From Marinilabilia salmonicolor (GTDB lineage Bacteria; Bacteroidota; Bacteroidia; Bacteroidales; Marinilabiliaceae): a stretch of DNA of 64,000 nt. Both the position numbers and the translations under genes were made by a program. The stretch spans positions 28,983-92,982 of the forward strand of contig NZ_PVTS01000019.1 of the NCBI RefSeq assembly GCF_003003035.1, in the 5' to 3' direction. Under the pieces are notes generated by a model. The model saw nothing but the letters and a program-made list of their open reading frames with translations. It searched no databases and had not been told where the DNA came from. This document shows, piece by piece, positions 52,001 through 60,664 of the stretch; the stretch's first letter is position 1; every line of letters starts with the position of its first letter.

Positions 52001-53005
52001 TCATGGACGATATCCTGCTTTGGCGAGTATGCGGTGAGGGTCGGTTTGTGACATCATGTCCCGAAACGAGGCATCAGGATGTTCCTCAAGCCAGGATTGC
52101 ATGAGCTGATAGCCCAGAAAACGGCCGGTTCTGCCCGGCGATTCCTGTCCAAAGAAACTTGTAAAGGGCCCTTCGCCCACATATTTTCTGATTAACATGG
52201 GATCGGTGGAAAAGAGGTGTTTTTGTTCAACTATGGTGGACCACATAAACGCCTCATTCTTGATGCTCCAGTTCATTTCTCTGGTTGTGTAGCCAAACAA
52301 CAAGGTATCCGGGATTTCCGGAATGGTACGTTTTACAAAGTGTAGCATTTTACCATGATAAATCATCTGACTAATCAGATCGTCGATGGAATCATTGTAG
52401 GTATATTCTGTCATTGCCAGTGCTTTCATTACATCAGGAACCACCATTTCCGGAATCATCCGGTTACGCAAATACTGCTGTGTTCCCAGCCATTCATAAA
52501 ACTGACAATCACTGCCCAGATATTTCTCCACGCTGATGGATACCCAGCCTGAATCAACCACCATCGATTCATTGAACCCTGAGATATGCAAATAGACATC
52601 CGGAACCTGGCGCTTGGGATAATAATGCTGGTAGTACTGAAAGGCTTTTGCTAACTTACTTTTGAGTGACTTCTTGTCTGAAAAGACTTTGCGGCAGGTA
52701 TCAACGACCTCCTGGTTGGGTGGATATGCCAGGAATCGGGACATATTTTGAACGAACTCCTCAGAGTCGGGGTTACCAACTTCAATGACACCTTCGCTAT
52801 AGGCATCCAGATATTTGCCGTATTTTTCTTTTAGTGATGTGGTCTGTTTAGCAATGCTGTCGGGATGAATGGAGAAGAGATCCTCATAAAAAGGAATCAG
52901 TTTAAAATCCACCGGAATGTGTGAAACATCCGGTGCAGTAGCGTTATGCCCGCAACCGGTTGAAAACAGGAGTGCTGTAACAAACAGAAATGGTAAAATC
53001 TTCAT
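52001..53005 (-). CDS. gldB: Gliding-motility lipoprotein GldB
   Basis: 334 residues with a lipoprotein signal (FSTGC, Cys18). The body carries FKLIPFYEDLFSIHPDSI, FAYPPNQEVVDTCRKVF-like segments, YLGSDCQFYEWLGTQQYLRN and VPDVMKALAMTEY, matching GldB of Bacteroidota. GldB is required for gliding in Flavobacterium and is also found in non-gliding T9SS bacteria; its exact biochemical role is not settled. It sits 15 bases upstream of the nitrilase-MTHFS gene on the same strand and is divergent to the barrel protein and nadE. gldB beside nadE is a recurring arrangement; gldC is not present here. Confidence 0.9.
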   Translation of the reverse strand: MKILPFLFVTALLFSTGCGHNATAPDVSHIPVDFKLIPFYEDLFSIHPDSIAKQTTSLKEKYGKYLDAYSEGVIEVGNPDSEEFVQNMSRFLAYPPNQEVVDTCRKVFSDKKSLKSKLAKAFQYYQHYYPKRQVPDVYLHISGFNESMVVDSGWVSISVEKYLGSDCQFYEWLGTQQYLRNRMIPEMVVPDVMKALAMTEYTYNDSIDDLISQMIYHGKMLHFVKRTIPEIPDTLLFGYTTREMNWSIKNEAFMWSTIVEQKHLFSTDPMLIRKYVGEGPFTSFFGQESPGRTGRFLGYQLMQSWLEEHPDASFRDMMSQTDPHRILAKAGYRP

Positions 53006-53150
53006 GCGAAATTGCTCTTTACTGTAAAAGTGGCTGATTTGACTTATCTTTACGGTTAATTATTGGAATAATAGTTGCTAAGATATTAATTTTAACGTGA
53101 ATTGTTATACAGAGTTCCATTTCTGTTTTACCCGATAAAAGAAGAATCTT

Positions 53151-53789
53151 ATGAAGAAAATAATTTTAAGCCTGGGACTTATTCTGATTGTTTTTAGTTC
53201 AGTTAAGGGGCAGGAAGCCAACAGTATCCGATTGTCGTTTGTAGTAGAACCCCAGTTCTCATGGCTGAGACCTGATGTGGATGGAGCAGAGTCAAGAGGA
53301 AGCCGGGGGGGGTATAACTTCGGAATTGTTTTAGACCGTTTCTTCGCGGAGAATTATGCTTTTTCTACCGGCTTGACCATCAATACTACCGGAGGTAAAC
53401 TGAAATATTCAGATGTTGAAAATGCCGATATTCCCGAACCGGAATTGGGCGATAAAGACTATAAGTTGCGCTACCTGGAGATTCCTTTAGGGTTGAAACT
53501 TCGCTCCAATGATTTCAGAAGGTTTAATATTTATGGCCGTTTTGGGTTAAGTCCTCAAATAAACATTGAAGCGAAAGATGATAATGACAATAACATCAAT
53601 GAGCAGGTTCGGCTATTCGATTTGGGCTACCATCTTGGGGGTGGATTAGAATATTCTATTGGGGGCTCCAATGCATTTATGTTTGGACTGACCTATCATA
53701 ATGGGTTTCTTGATATTACCGACGAGCCCTATTTTGATGATAAAACCACCCTTGGCAGATTGGTGTTTGAAATCGGGTTTATCTTTTGA
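53151..53789 (+). CDS. Outer-membrane beta-barrel protein (PorT-like family)
   Basis: 212 residues with a signal peptide (MKKIILSLGLILIVFSSVKG). The mature protein alternates amphipathic strands ending in an aromatic residue (LVFEIGFIF), with RYLEIPLGLKLRSNDFRRFN and YHLGGGLEYSIGG, the look of the eight-stranded PorT/OMP_b-brl family. PorT itself is a component linked to T9SS in Porphyromonas, but this family is broad and I do not claim orthology. Divergent from gldB. Confidence 0.85.
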   Translation: MKKIILSLGLILIVFSSVKGQEANSIRLSFVVEPQFSWLRPDVDGAESRGSRGGYNFGIVLDRFFAENYAFSTGLTINTTGGKLKYSDVENADIPEPELGDKDYKLRYLEIPLGLKLRSNDFRRFNIYGRFGLSPQINIEAKDDNDNNINEQVRLFDLGYHLGGGLEYSIGGSNAFMFGLTYHNGFLDITDEPYFDDKTTLGRLVFEIGFIF

Positions 53790-53812
53790 TCCGTTTTAAG
53801 GAATTCCTTTCC

Positions 53813-53849
53813 CTCTCATTATTGATGGCGACGCCACCAATAATGAGAG
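53813..53849. other. Long intergenic hairpin
   Basis: CTCTCATTATTGATGGC (53813-53829) pairs with 53833-53849 with a single mismatch and a 3-base loop GAC. No T-run follows, so it is not an obvious terminator; it adjoins the MITE fragment and may be a mobile palindrome. Confidence 0.6.
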
Positions 53850-53914
53850 AGTGGAGTTGTCCCCGGGCTATTGCTCTCAGGTCTTCACCCTGTTTGCATT
53901 TTGCCTGTTTTTTC

Positions 53915-53979
53915 GTAAATGAGTACTTTTCGGACAAGCGTAACGCAGTAAATGGTACTTTTCGGACAGACACTAATTA
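53915..53979. repeat. Right-half fragment of the MITE-like repeat
   Basis: GTAAATGAGTACTTTTCGGA, AAGCGTAACGCAGTAAATGG and ACAGACACTAATTA match the right half of copy A nearly base for base, but the left half is missing. It ends 27 bases before the nadE start. Confidence 0.65.
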
Positions 53980-54005
53980 CACATCTATTTTAAAAATTGA
54001 ACAAT

Positions 54006-55655
54006 ATGAAGCTGGCCCTGGTACAGTTGAATTACCACATTGGGAATTACGAGGAGAATAGTAACAAAATAATAGCCCACATTGAGGAAGCTAAAGAGCG
54101 GGGCGTTGATCTGGTGGCCTTTTCAGAACTTGCTGTTTGTGGATACCCTCCGCTGGATTTGCTGACCCGGCAGGAGTTTGTGGAAGGAGCCATTGCAGCC
54201 ATTCACGATATTGCCAAACACTGTCAGGGAATTGCTGCGGTGGTGGGAGGTCCGAGTATCAACCCACAGGCTCGTGGTAAACAATTGCACAATTCTGCTT
54301 ATTTCCTGGCCGACGGAGTTATAAAAGAGACCATTCACAAGACTTTGTTGCCCAATTACGATGTTTTTGATGAGTATCGTTATTTCCAGGCCAATCAGGA
54401 TTTCAGGGTGGTAAATTACAAAGGGAAACGAATTGCTTTGACGATATGTGAAGATTTATGGGATGATCAGCCTACTGCAGCAGCTTTTGCAAGGAATAAT
54501 CTTTACACACTTTCTCCCATGCAAAAACTGGCTGCTCTGAAACCGGATTTTATGGTGAATATTGCGGCATCTCCATTTTCTTATCATCAGGAAAATGTTC
54601 GAAAGCAGGTGGTTTGCAAAAAGGCAGCCGAGTACCGTGTCCCGGTAGCGTATGTCAATCAGATTGGGGCCAATACTGAATTGATATTTGACGGTGGCTC
54701 CATGATGGTCAACAGTGAAGGAAACATCACGCACAGAGTTCCCACTTTCAAGGAAGGTGTTGTGGATGTAGAAACCGATAGCATTGATGATGTAGCTTCG
54801 GATAATCTGTTTGAGACCGATCCGATAAAACTGATTCATGACGGCATTGTTCTTGGGATTCGGGACTATTTTCGAAAATCCGGGTTGCAAAAGGCGGTTA
54901 TAGGCTTATCGGGGGGGATTGACTCTGCCGTTACTGCGGCTCTGGCAGTGAGGGCTTTGGGAGCAGAGAATGTCCATGGTATTTTATTGCCTTCTCAGTA
55001 TAGTTCCGGACACAGTGTGAGCGATGCAGAAGATTTGGCCGCTAATCTGGGAATAGGTACGCATACCGTAGCTATCAAAGATGTTTACCAAAGTGTGGAG
55101 AACGCTATGGCTCCTGTTTTTGATGGACGTGAGGCTGATGTTACCGAAGAGAATATCCAGGCCCGTATCCGGGGGTTGTTGCTGATGGCCTATTCCAATA
55201 AGTTTGGGCATATTCTGCTCAATACTTCAAATAAGAGTGAGGCAGCGGTGGGCTACGGTACCTTATATGGTGACATGAACGGTGGCCTGAGTGTGCTTGG
55301 AGATGTTTACAAAACTGATGTATTCAAACTGGCGAGATACCTGAATAAAGACGGGGAGATGGTTCCTGAAAATACCATTGTAAAGCCCCCCTCTGCAGAG
55401 TTACGTCCCGATCAGAAAGATTCAGATTCTCTTCCTGATTACGATGTACTGGATAAAGTGTTGTTCCGATATATTGAGTTGAATCGTTCTCCCCAAAGCA
55501 TTGTTGAGGAAGGTTTTGATAAGGAAGTGGTGCGTAAGGCTGTGCGATTGGTCAATTTCAATGAATACAAGCGTTTTCAGACTGCCCCGATTCTCCGTGT
55601 TTCAGGGAAGGCCTTTGGTGTAGGGCGTCGCATGCCGTTGGTAGCAAAGTATTGA
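54006..55655 (+). CDS. nadE: Glutamine-dependent NAD+ synthetase
   Basis: 549 residues from ATG 54006 (MKLALVQLNYHIGNYEENSN); a TTG three codons earlier is unlikely. The N-terminal nitrilase-type glutaminase domain has Glu in VAFSELAVCGYP, Lys in IHKTLLPNYDVFDE and Cys in LTICEDLWDD. The C-terminal ATP-pyrophosphatase domain has VIGLSGGIDSAVTAALAV, LNTSNKSEAAVGYGTLYGDM and the KPPSAELRPDQKDSDSLPDY loop. It amidates nicotinic acid adenine dinucleotide to NAD. All catalytic residues are present. Near gldB, as in other Bacteroidota. Confidence 0.96.
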   Translation: MKLALVQLNYHIGNYEENSNKIIAHIEEAKERGVDLVAFSELAVCGYPPLDLLTRQEFVEGAIAAIHDIAKHCQGIAAVVGGPSINPQARGKQLHNSAYFLADGVIKETIHKTLLPNYDVFDEYRYFQANQDFRVVNYKGKRIALTICEDLWDDQPTAAAFARNNLYTLSPMQKLAALKPDFMVNIAASPFSYHQENVRKQVVCKKAAEYRVPVAYVNQIGANTELIFDGGSMMVNSEGNITHRVPTFKEGVVDVETDSIDDVASDNLFETDPIKLIHDGIVLGIRDYFRKSGLQKAVIGLSGGIDSAVTAALAVRALGAENVHGILLPSQYSSGHSVSDAEDLAANLGIGTHTVAIKDVYQSVENAMAPVFDGREADVTEENIQARIRGLLLMAYSNKFGHILLNTSNKSEAAVGYGTLYGDMNGGLSVLGDVYKTDVFKLARYLNKDGEMVPENTIVKPPSAELRPDQKDSDSLPDYDVLDKVLFRYIELNRSPQSIVEEGFDKEVVRKAVRLVNFNEYKRFQTAPILRVSGKAFGVGRRMPLVAKY

Positions 55656-55864
55656 GCGGCGGAGGCTGAAGCTGAGGTTGAGGTTGAGAAGGGGCTTTCC
55701 TGCTGTTGGTCAGGGGTTTTCCCCATTTTTAAACAATAGTTTTGGGTTGGTGCCGGCTTTTTCTGAATAATTTCAACTGAATAATTTTAAAGAACCGATT
55801 CCCGGATCTGTTGGCTTAATTGGTAAATATCTTCTCATACTTTTCCTCATTCTCAACCTCAGCT

Positions 55865-56704
55865 TCAATCTTTCCCATCATCACTCTTCTGCAGTTGCCC
55901 GGCCCAGGCTCTGTATTCCCGTGGCCACTCTATTTCCGGCTTTGCGTCAAACAATCCGAACATAGCTGACCCACTGCCCGACATAGCTGCATATAAGGCT
56001 CCTTCAGCATACAAACGATTTTTGATTTCCATCAGTTTCGGATGATTGTGAAAGGCATTTGGTTCAAAATCATTGATGAGGTTTTCCGGCCAGGCACCTG
56101 TTTCCATCTTTAGGATATCTTTTAAAGATTTTTCCGGTTGTTTCGGCGTAATATTTTTGTAAGCTGCAGGAGTCGAAAGGTGGATGGGAGGAATCACCAA
56201 CATGATCCACAAATTTTGCAGGTTGGTAGCGATCGGGCTGAATTTATTGCCAATACCTTCGGCGAAAACCGGATGGTTACGGACAAAAAAAGCACAATCA
56301 GCCCCCAGAATAGCAGCTTTTTCTTCCAGTTGGCCACTTTGAAGTTTCAGATGAAACTGGTCATTCAGCAGCCGAAGCATGAATGCGGCATCTGAGGATC
56401 CTCCACCAAGCCCGGCTCCCGAGGGAATATTCTTGTGCAGATGAATTTTTAGAGGAGGAATGAGGCAGTCTTCCCGAATTAGCTTCAACGCTTTCATCAC
56501 CAGATTGCTCTCGTCGGATGTATCGGTGGGAATCCCTGTTGTAGTAAGAATATCTTTTTGGCTCTCTTTGTTTTCCAGAACTTCCAGGACATCATTGAAA
56601 CCGGGAACGGGGACAAATACGGTTTCGATATTGTGAAAACCGTCAGCTCTTTTTTCTGTGACAAACAATCCCAGATTTATTTTTGCATTGGGAAAAACCA
56701 CCAT
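55865..56704 (-). CDS. ispE: 4-diphosphocytidyl-2-C-methyl-D-erythritol kinase
   Basis: 279-residue GHMP kinase of the MEP isoprenoid pathway. N-terminal AKINLGLFVTEKRADGFHNI, ATP-binding IPSGAGLGGGSSDAAFML and C-terminal ALYAAMSGSGSAMFGLFD are all present. Phosphorylates the 2-hydroxyl of CDP-methylerythritol. Divergent from the GH20 gene, with only about 50 bases between starts. The 209 bases to nadE (55656-55864) hold no gene. Confidence 0.96.
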   Translation of the reverse strand: MVVFPNAKINLGLFVTEKRADGFHNIETVFVPVPGFNDVLEVLENKESQKDILTTTGIPTDTSDESNLVMKALKLIREDCLIPPLKIHLHKNIPSGAGLGGGSSDAAFMLRLLNDQFHLKLQSGQLEEKAAILGADCAFFVRNHPVFAEGIGNKFSPIATNLQNLWIMLVIPPIHLSTPAAYKNITPKQPEKSLKDILKMETGAWPENLINDFEPNAFHNHPKLMEIKNRLYAEGALYAAMSGSGSAMFGLFDAKPEIEWPREYRAWAGQLQKSDDGKD

Positions 56705-56753
56705 AATATCTTATTTTTAGACACATTTGAATTCAGACTGTAAAAATAGAAAA

Positions 56754-58382
56754 ATGATTATGGATTTAAGAAATTCTGTATTAGCAACCTTTTTGTCGGG
56801 TGTCCTTATGTTGACAACAAGCTCCTGCAAAGAAACCTACCCCCCTACCAATCTCACACAACATAGTGTTATTCCTTTACCTGCATCTGTGATGGCTACC
56901 AATCAGACCTTTGTTCTTGACGAGGAGGTGTCTATCCGCGTGGAGGAAGGAGACGAATCGTTTAAAAATGAGGCGCTTCGACTGGCTGAAATGCTCAGGA
57001 ATGCCACCGGCCATGATTTTGAGGTAGAGGAGGCAGACAAGCCGGCCTGGTTTGGGAATAGCATTATGATTAAAAAGGCGGCTGAAGGGCAACCTTTACC
57101 GGCATCTGGTTATGTGTTGGATATTCAGGAAACACAGTTGTCCATAACAGCTTTATCTGCGGAAGGGGTTTTTTATGGCATTCAGACACTTAGGCAGATA
57201 CTTCCTTCCCAGGTAGAAAAAACAGGAGAACTTCAATCACCGGTTTTGATACCCACTGGGATTATCCGCGACTGGCCTCAATATGAATACCGGGGGATGA
57301 TGCTGGATGTGGCCCGCCATTTTTTTGATGTGCCTGCCGTTAAAAAGGTCATTGATTATCTGGCATTATACAAAATTAATACACTTCACCTGCATCTTTC
57401 AGATGATCAGGGATGGCGCATTGAAATTGAGTCATGGCCTAATTTGACTACTCATGGAGGCAGTACTGAAGTTGGTGGTGGTGAAGGAGGCTTTTTTACC
57501 AAGGAAGATTACAAGGAAATTGTAGCGTATGCAGGAGATAAGCATATTACTATTGTACCTGAGATTGATATGCCGGGACATACCAATGCGGCTTTGGCTT
57601 CCTATCCTGAATTGAATTGTGATGGAAAGGCCACTGAATTATATACCGGAATGAAAGTTGGTTTCAGTACCTTATGCACCGACAAAGAGATTACTTATGA
57701 GTTTGTGAATGATGTAGTGCGTGAAATTGCAGAGATGACTCCGGGCCCCTGGTTTCATATTGGTGGGGATGAATCTCATTCAACGGAGCAGGAGGATTAT
57801 GAATATTTTATGAGTCGTGCCCGGGAGATTGTCAAGTCCCATGGGAAGCAGATGATTGGCTGGGACGAAGTGGCTCATGCCGATTTGGATGAAACAGATG
57901 TCGTGCAGTTTTGGGCGAAAGAAGAGAATGCTCTTCTTGGCGTTCAAAAAGGGGCTAAATTATTGATGTCTCCTTCCAAACATGCCTATATCGATATGAA
58001 ATATGACGAAAATAGTCGCCTGGGACTGGATTGGGCCGGGCCTTCCGAAGTGGATGATGCTTACAACTGGGATCCCGTGCACCTGGTCGAGGGAATTGAA
58101 AAAGTAGATATATTAGGAGTGGAGGCTCCTTTGTGGGCTGAAACGATCGAAACGCTGGATGATATTGAATACCTGATGTTCCCGCGGATTCTCGGGATTG
58201 CAGAGATCGGTTGGACAGCTACCGAAAACAGAAGATGGGATGAGTACAGAGTCCGTCTTGGTCAACACCGGGATCGGATGAAAGCTATGGGTATCGATTT
58301 TTATGAATCTCCTCTGGTTCCATGGCAAGAAGAAGCGAGCTTCTTTATGGATATTGAAATGACCGGTGAGGGGGATGAGTGA
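56754..58382 (+). CDS. GH20 beta-N-acetylhexosaminidase, lipoprotein
   Basis: About 542 residues from ATG 56754; an ATG at 56760 is equally possible. A lipoprotein signal (LMLTTSSC, lipobox TSSC) precedes the GH20b alpha/beta domain (about 30-150) and the GH20 barrel with YRGMMLDVARHFFDV, LHLHLSDDQGWRIEIE, the catalytic Asp-Glu pair in WFHIGGDESHS and ILGVEAPLWAETIE. It removes terminal beta-N-acetylhexosamine from chitin fragments or glycans at the cell envelope. Monocistronic, with its own terminator. Confidence 0.93.
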   Translation: MIMDLRNSVLATFLSGVLMLTTSSCKETYPPTNLTQHSVIPLPASVMATNQTFVLDEEVSIRVEEGDESFKNEALRLAEMLRNATGHDFEVEEADKPAWFGNSIMIKKAAEGQPLPASGYVLDIQETQLSITALSAEGVFYGIQTLRQILPSQVEKTGELQSPVLIPTGIIRDWPQYEYRGMMLDVARHFFDVPAVKKVIDYLALYKINTLHLHLSDDQGWRIEIESWPNLTTHGGSTEVGGGEGGFFTKEDYKEIVAYAGDKHITIVPEIDMPGHTNAALASYPELNCDGKATELYTGMKVGFSTLCTDKEITYEFVNDVVREIAEMTPGPWFHIGGDESHSTEQEDYEYFMSRAREIVKSHGKQMIGWDEVAHADLDETDVVQFWAKEENALLGVQKGAKLLMSPSKHAYIDMKYDENSRLGLDWAGPSEVDDAYNWDPVHLVEGIEKVDILGVEAPLWAETIETLDDIEYLMFPRILGIAEIGWTATENRRWDEYRVRLGQHRDRMKAMGIDFYESPLVPWQEEASFFMDIEMTGEGDE

Positions 58383-58409
58383 TTTGCTGTGGTATTAATA
58401 TAAATCAGG

Positions 58410-58438
58410 CCCGGGGAAATTATTTCCCGGGTTTTTTT
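58410..58438 (+). terminator. Terminator after GH20 gene
   Basis: CCCGGGGAAA (58410 onward) pairs with TTTCCCGGG (58423-58431) with one bulged G, followed by seven T. Confidence 0.85.
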
Positions 58439-58546
58439 ATGTCCAAAAACTGTAAAAGTGTTAATTTGAATAAAAAGCAAGGAGTTTTTTGTTAAGAAAG
58501 TAACCAAAACTTTCTTAAAGGCGTAAACTTTTTTTTAAATGTAGGG

Positions 58547-60610
58547 ATGGACTTTAATTTTAAAAGATTTAGAAGAATATTTGAGAATGCTCCTTTGGGC
58601 ATTTTTCTGACAACAGGGGGAGGTCAGTTTGTTGACTTAAATGAGAGACTGGCAACCATTCTTGGATATGACTCTGTTGATGATATAAAGCATCATGTCA
58701 GGGATATTGGAACCGATTTGTATCTGAATGTATCAGATAGAAGAGAAATACTGCGGAAAACTGAAGCAGCTACAGGAATTATTGTTGAGGAGGTTCAGTT
58801 CAAAAAGAAAGATGGAAAAGTAATATTTGTCAGGTTGTCTATATCAAAATATCGGGAGGAAAGGTCTGGAGACTCTGTGCTGATAGGGATGGTGGAAGAT
58901 ATTTCTGAAAACAAAGCCCTTGTGAGAAAACTTGCAGAGCGGGAGAACTTGTTGTCTAGTATTGTAAATAGTCTGCCTTTTGAATTATGGGTTTTGGATC
59001 TACAGGAAAAAGTCATTAGTCAGAGTGCCTTTTCTAAAAGGAAATGGGGTAGTTACACAGGTAAAAAGGTAAAGGATTTTCTCTTGAATGAGAATCCGGG
59101 AGTTGACTTAGGGGAGTTTATTTTACAAGCGTGGCAAGGGGAGTCTGTTGATATTGAAAAGGAGATAAGGTTAAAGGGGAAAAGTAAGTTTTATCGATTT
59201 TTATTGACCCCTTTGCGGGATGGAGGTGTTGTTAATGGTGTGATTTTAATTGGTCTTGATCAAACAGAGCGGGTGACAGCGCAAAGACGGGTGTTGGCTA
59301 TACAAAAATTTCTGGAAACGGTTATCAATAGTGTTCCTGTCCGGGTTTTTTGGAAAAGTAAAGATTTGGTTTATCAGGGAGGTAATGCAGCATTTCTGAA
59401 AGATGTTAAGCTGGATAAGGAGGAGGAATTAATTGGTAAGACAAATCATGACTTTTTCGATGCCAAAGAGTTGATCTTTTTTCAGAAGATATTTCAGGAT
59501 GTGATAACCAGTGGAAGGCCGATGCTTAATTTTAAGGCATGGTTAAATGCACGTACCGTTTCAGGAATATATATACTGGCCAGTGTAGTTCCTCTTTTTT
59601 CTAAATCAGGAAATGAGGTTACAGGTGTGCTTTGTTGCTACCAGGACATTACCCTCATGAAAAAGATGGAAGAAGAGTTGTTGGTTCATCGTAATGATCT
59701 TGAGAGGCTGGTAGATGAAAGAACCCGTGAACTGGATCAGTTAAATGAAGAACTGATGAGTTCCAATGAAGAATTATCTACCTTGAATGAAGCACTTTCC
59801 AGACAAAAGGAGGAACTGGCAGCTACACTTGAAGAGTTAAAGCGTACCCAGGACAAATTGATTCAATCTGAAAAGATGGCTTCTTTGGGAATTGTGTCCG
59901 CAGGGATTGCCCATGAGATCAACAACCCGCTGAACTTTATAAGTAGCGGCACTCAGGGAATTGAAGTCGTAATGAAAGAAATCGATCTGTTGTTTCAGGA
60001 GATGTTTTTGGCAGGAGAGATAAAGAATGTTGAGAAGTCATTACAGCTGAGGGATCTCTTTCGAGATATGAAGCAGTTAATTATATCCATGCATACAGGC
60101 GTGGAGCGAACGTCCGAAATTGTTAAAGGGCTTCGCGTTTTTTCCCGAATGGATCCTGAAAAGAAAAGTTTTGCTGATGTGCATGAGTTGATAGAGGTTG
60201 CGTTAACCATCCTGAGGAATAAGTATAAAAATCACATTACGATTGACCGCAAATTTGGAGAGATTCCGAAAATCAAATGTTATCCCGGAAAGTTGAGTCA
60301 GGTCTTTTTGAATTTATTGATGAATGCGATTCAGTCGATTCAGGAGAGGGGGTCGATTGAGGTATCAACAAGCATGAGAAATGATGAAAAACAAATCATG
60401 ATTGTCATTAGTGATGATGGAGATGGAATACCGGATCAAATTAAAAACAGAGTTTTTGATCCTTTCTTTACGACAAAAACGGTGAATGAGGGAACCGGTA
60501 TGGGGCTTTCGATTGTTCACTCAATCATATCAATGCATGGTGGAGAGATAAATTTTGAAAGCCTTGCAAACAAAGGTACGATATTTCGTGTTTTGTTACC
60601 GGTTGAATAG
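58547..60610 (+). CDS. PAS-domain sensor histidine kinase (soluble, coiled-coil)
   Basis: 687 residues without a membrane segment. Three PAS/PAC units are seen: about 5-130 (FENAPLGIFLTTGGGQFVDL), 131-250 and 258-375 (FLETVINSVPVRVFWKSKDL). A coiled coil (about 380-440; ERLVDERTRELDQLNEELMS) leads to the HisKA-type phosphoacceptor in GIVSAGIAHEINNPLNFISS and an HATPase with NLLMNAIQSI, SDDGDGIPD and GTGMGLSIVHSII. The IAHEINNPLNF motif belongs to the NtrB-like group. Lies 54 bases before an NtrC-like regulator, the likely partner. The signal is unknown. Confidence 0.92.
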   Translation: MDFNFKRFRRIFENAPLGIFLTTGGGQFVDLNERLATILGYDSVDDIKHHVRDIGTDLYLNVSDRREILRKTEAATGIIVEEVQFKKKDGKVIFVRLSISKYREERSGDSVLIGMVEDISENKALVRKLAERENLLSSIVNSLPFELWVLDLQEKVISQSAFSKRKWGSYTGKKVKDFLLNENPGVDLGEFILQAWQGESVDIEKEIRLKGKSKFYRFLLTPLRDGGVVNGVILIGLDQTERVTAQRRVLAIQKFLETVINSVPVRVFWKSKDLVYQGGNAAFLKDVKLDKEEELIGKTNHDFFDAKELIFFQKIFQDVITSGRPMLNFKAWLNARTVSGIYILASVVPLFSKSGNEVTGVLCCYQDITLMKKMEEELLVHRNDLERLVDERTRELDQLNEELMSSNEELSTLNEALSRQKEELAATLEELKRTQDKLIQSEKMASLGIVSAGIAHEINNPLNFISSGTQGIEVVMKEIDLLFQEMFLAGEIKNVEKSLQLRDLFRDMKQLIISMHTGVERTSEIVKGLRVFSRMDPEKKSFADVHELIEVALTILRNKYKNHITIDRKFGEIPKIKCYPGKLSQVFLNLLMNAIQSIQERGSIEVSTSMRNDEKQIMIVISDDGDGIPDQIKNRVFDPFFTTKTVNEGTGMGLSIVHSIISMHGGEINFESLANKGTIFRVLLPVE

Positions 60611-60664
60611 ATTTTTGATTCGGTGTGTGAAAGAAAAAGGTAATATTTAGCGACAGGCGAGGAG

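Noticed and set aside
53813..53849. Hairpin considered as a terminator for the barrel protein gene
   Set aside because: No T-run follows on either side and the loop/stem sequence is not GC-rich; recorded as a hairpin only.
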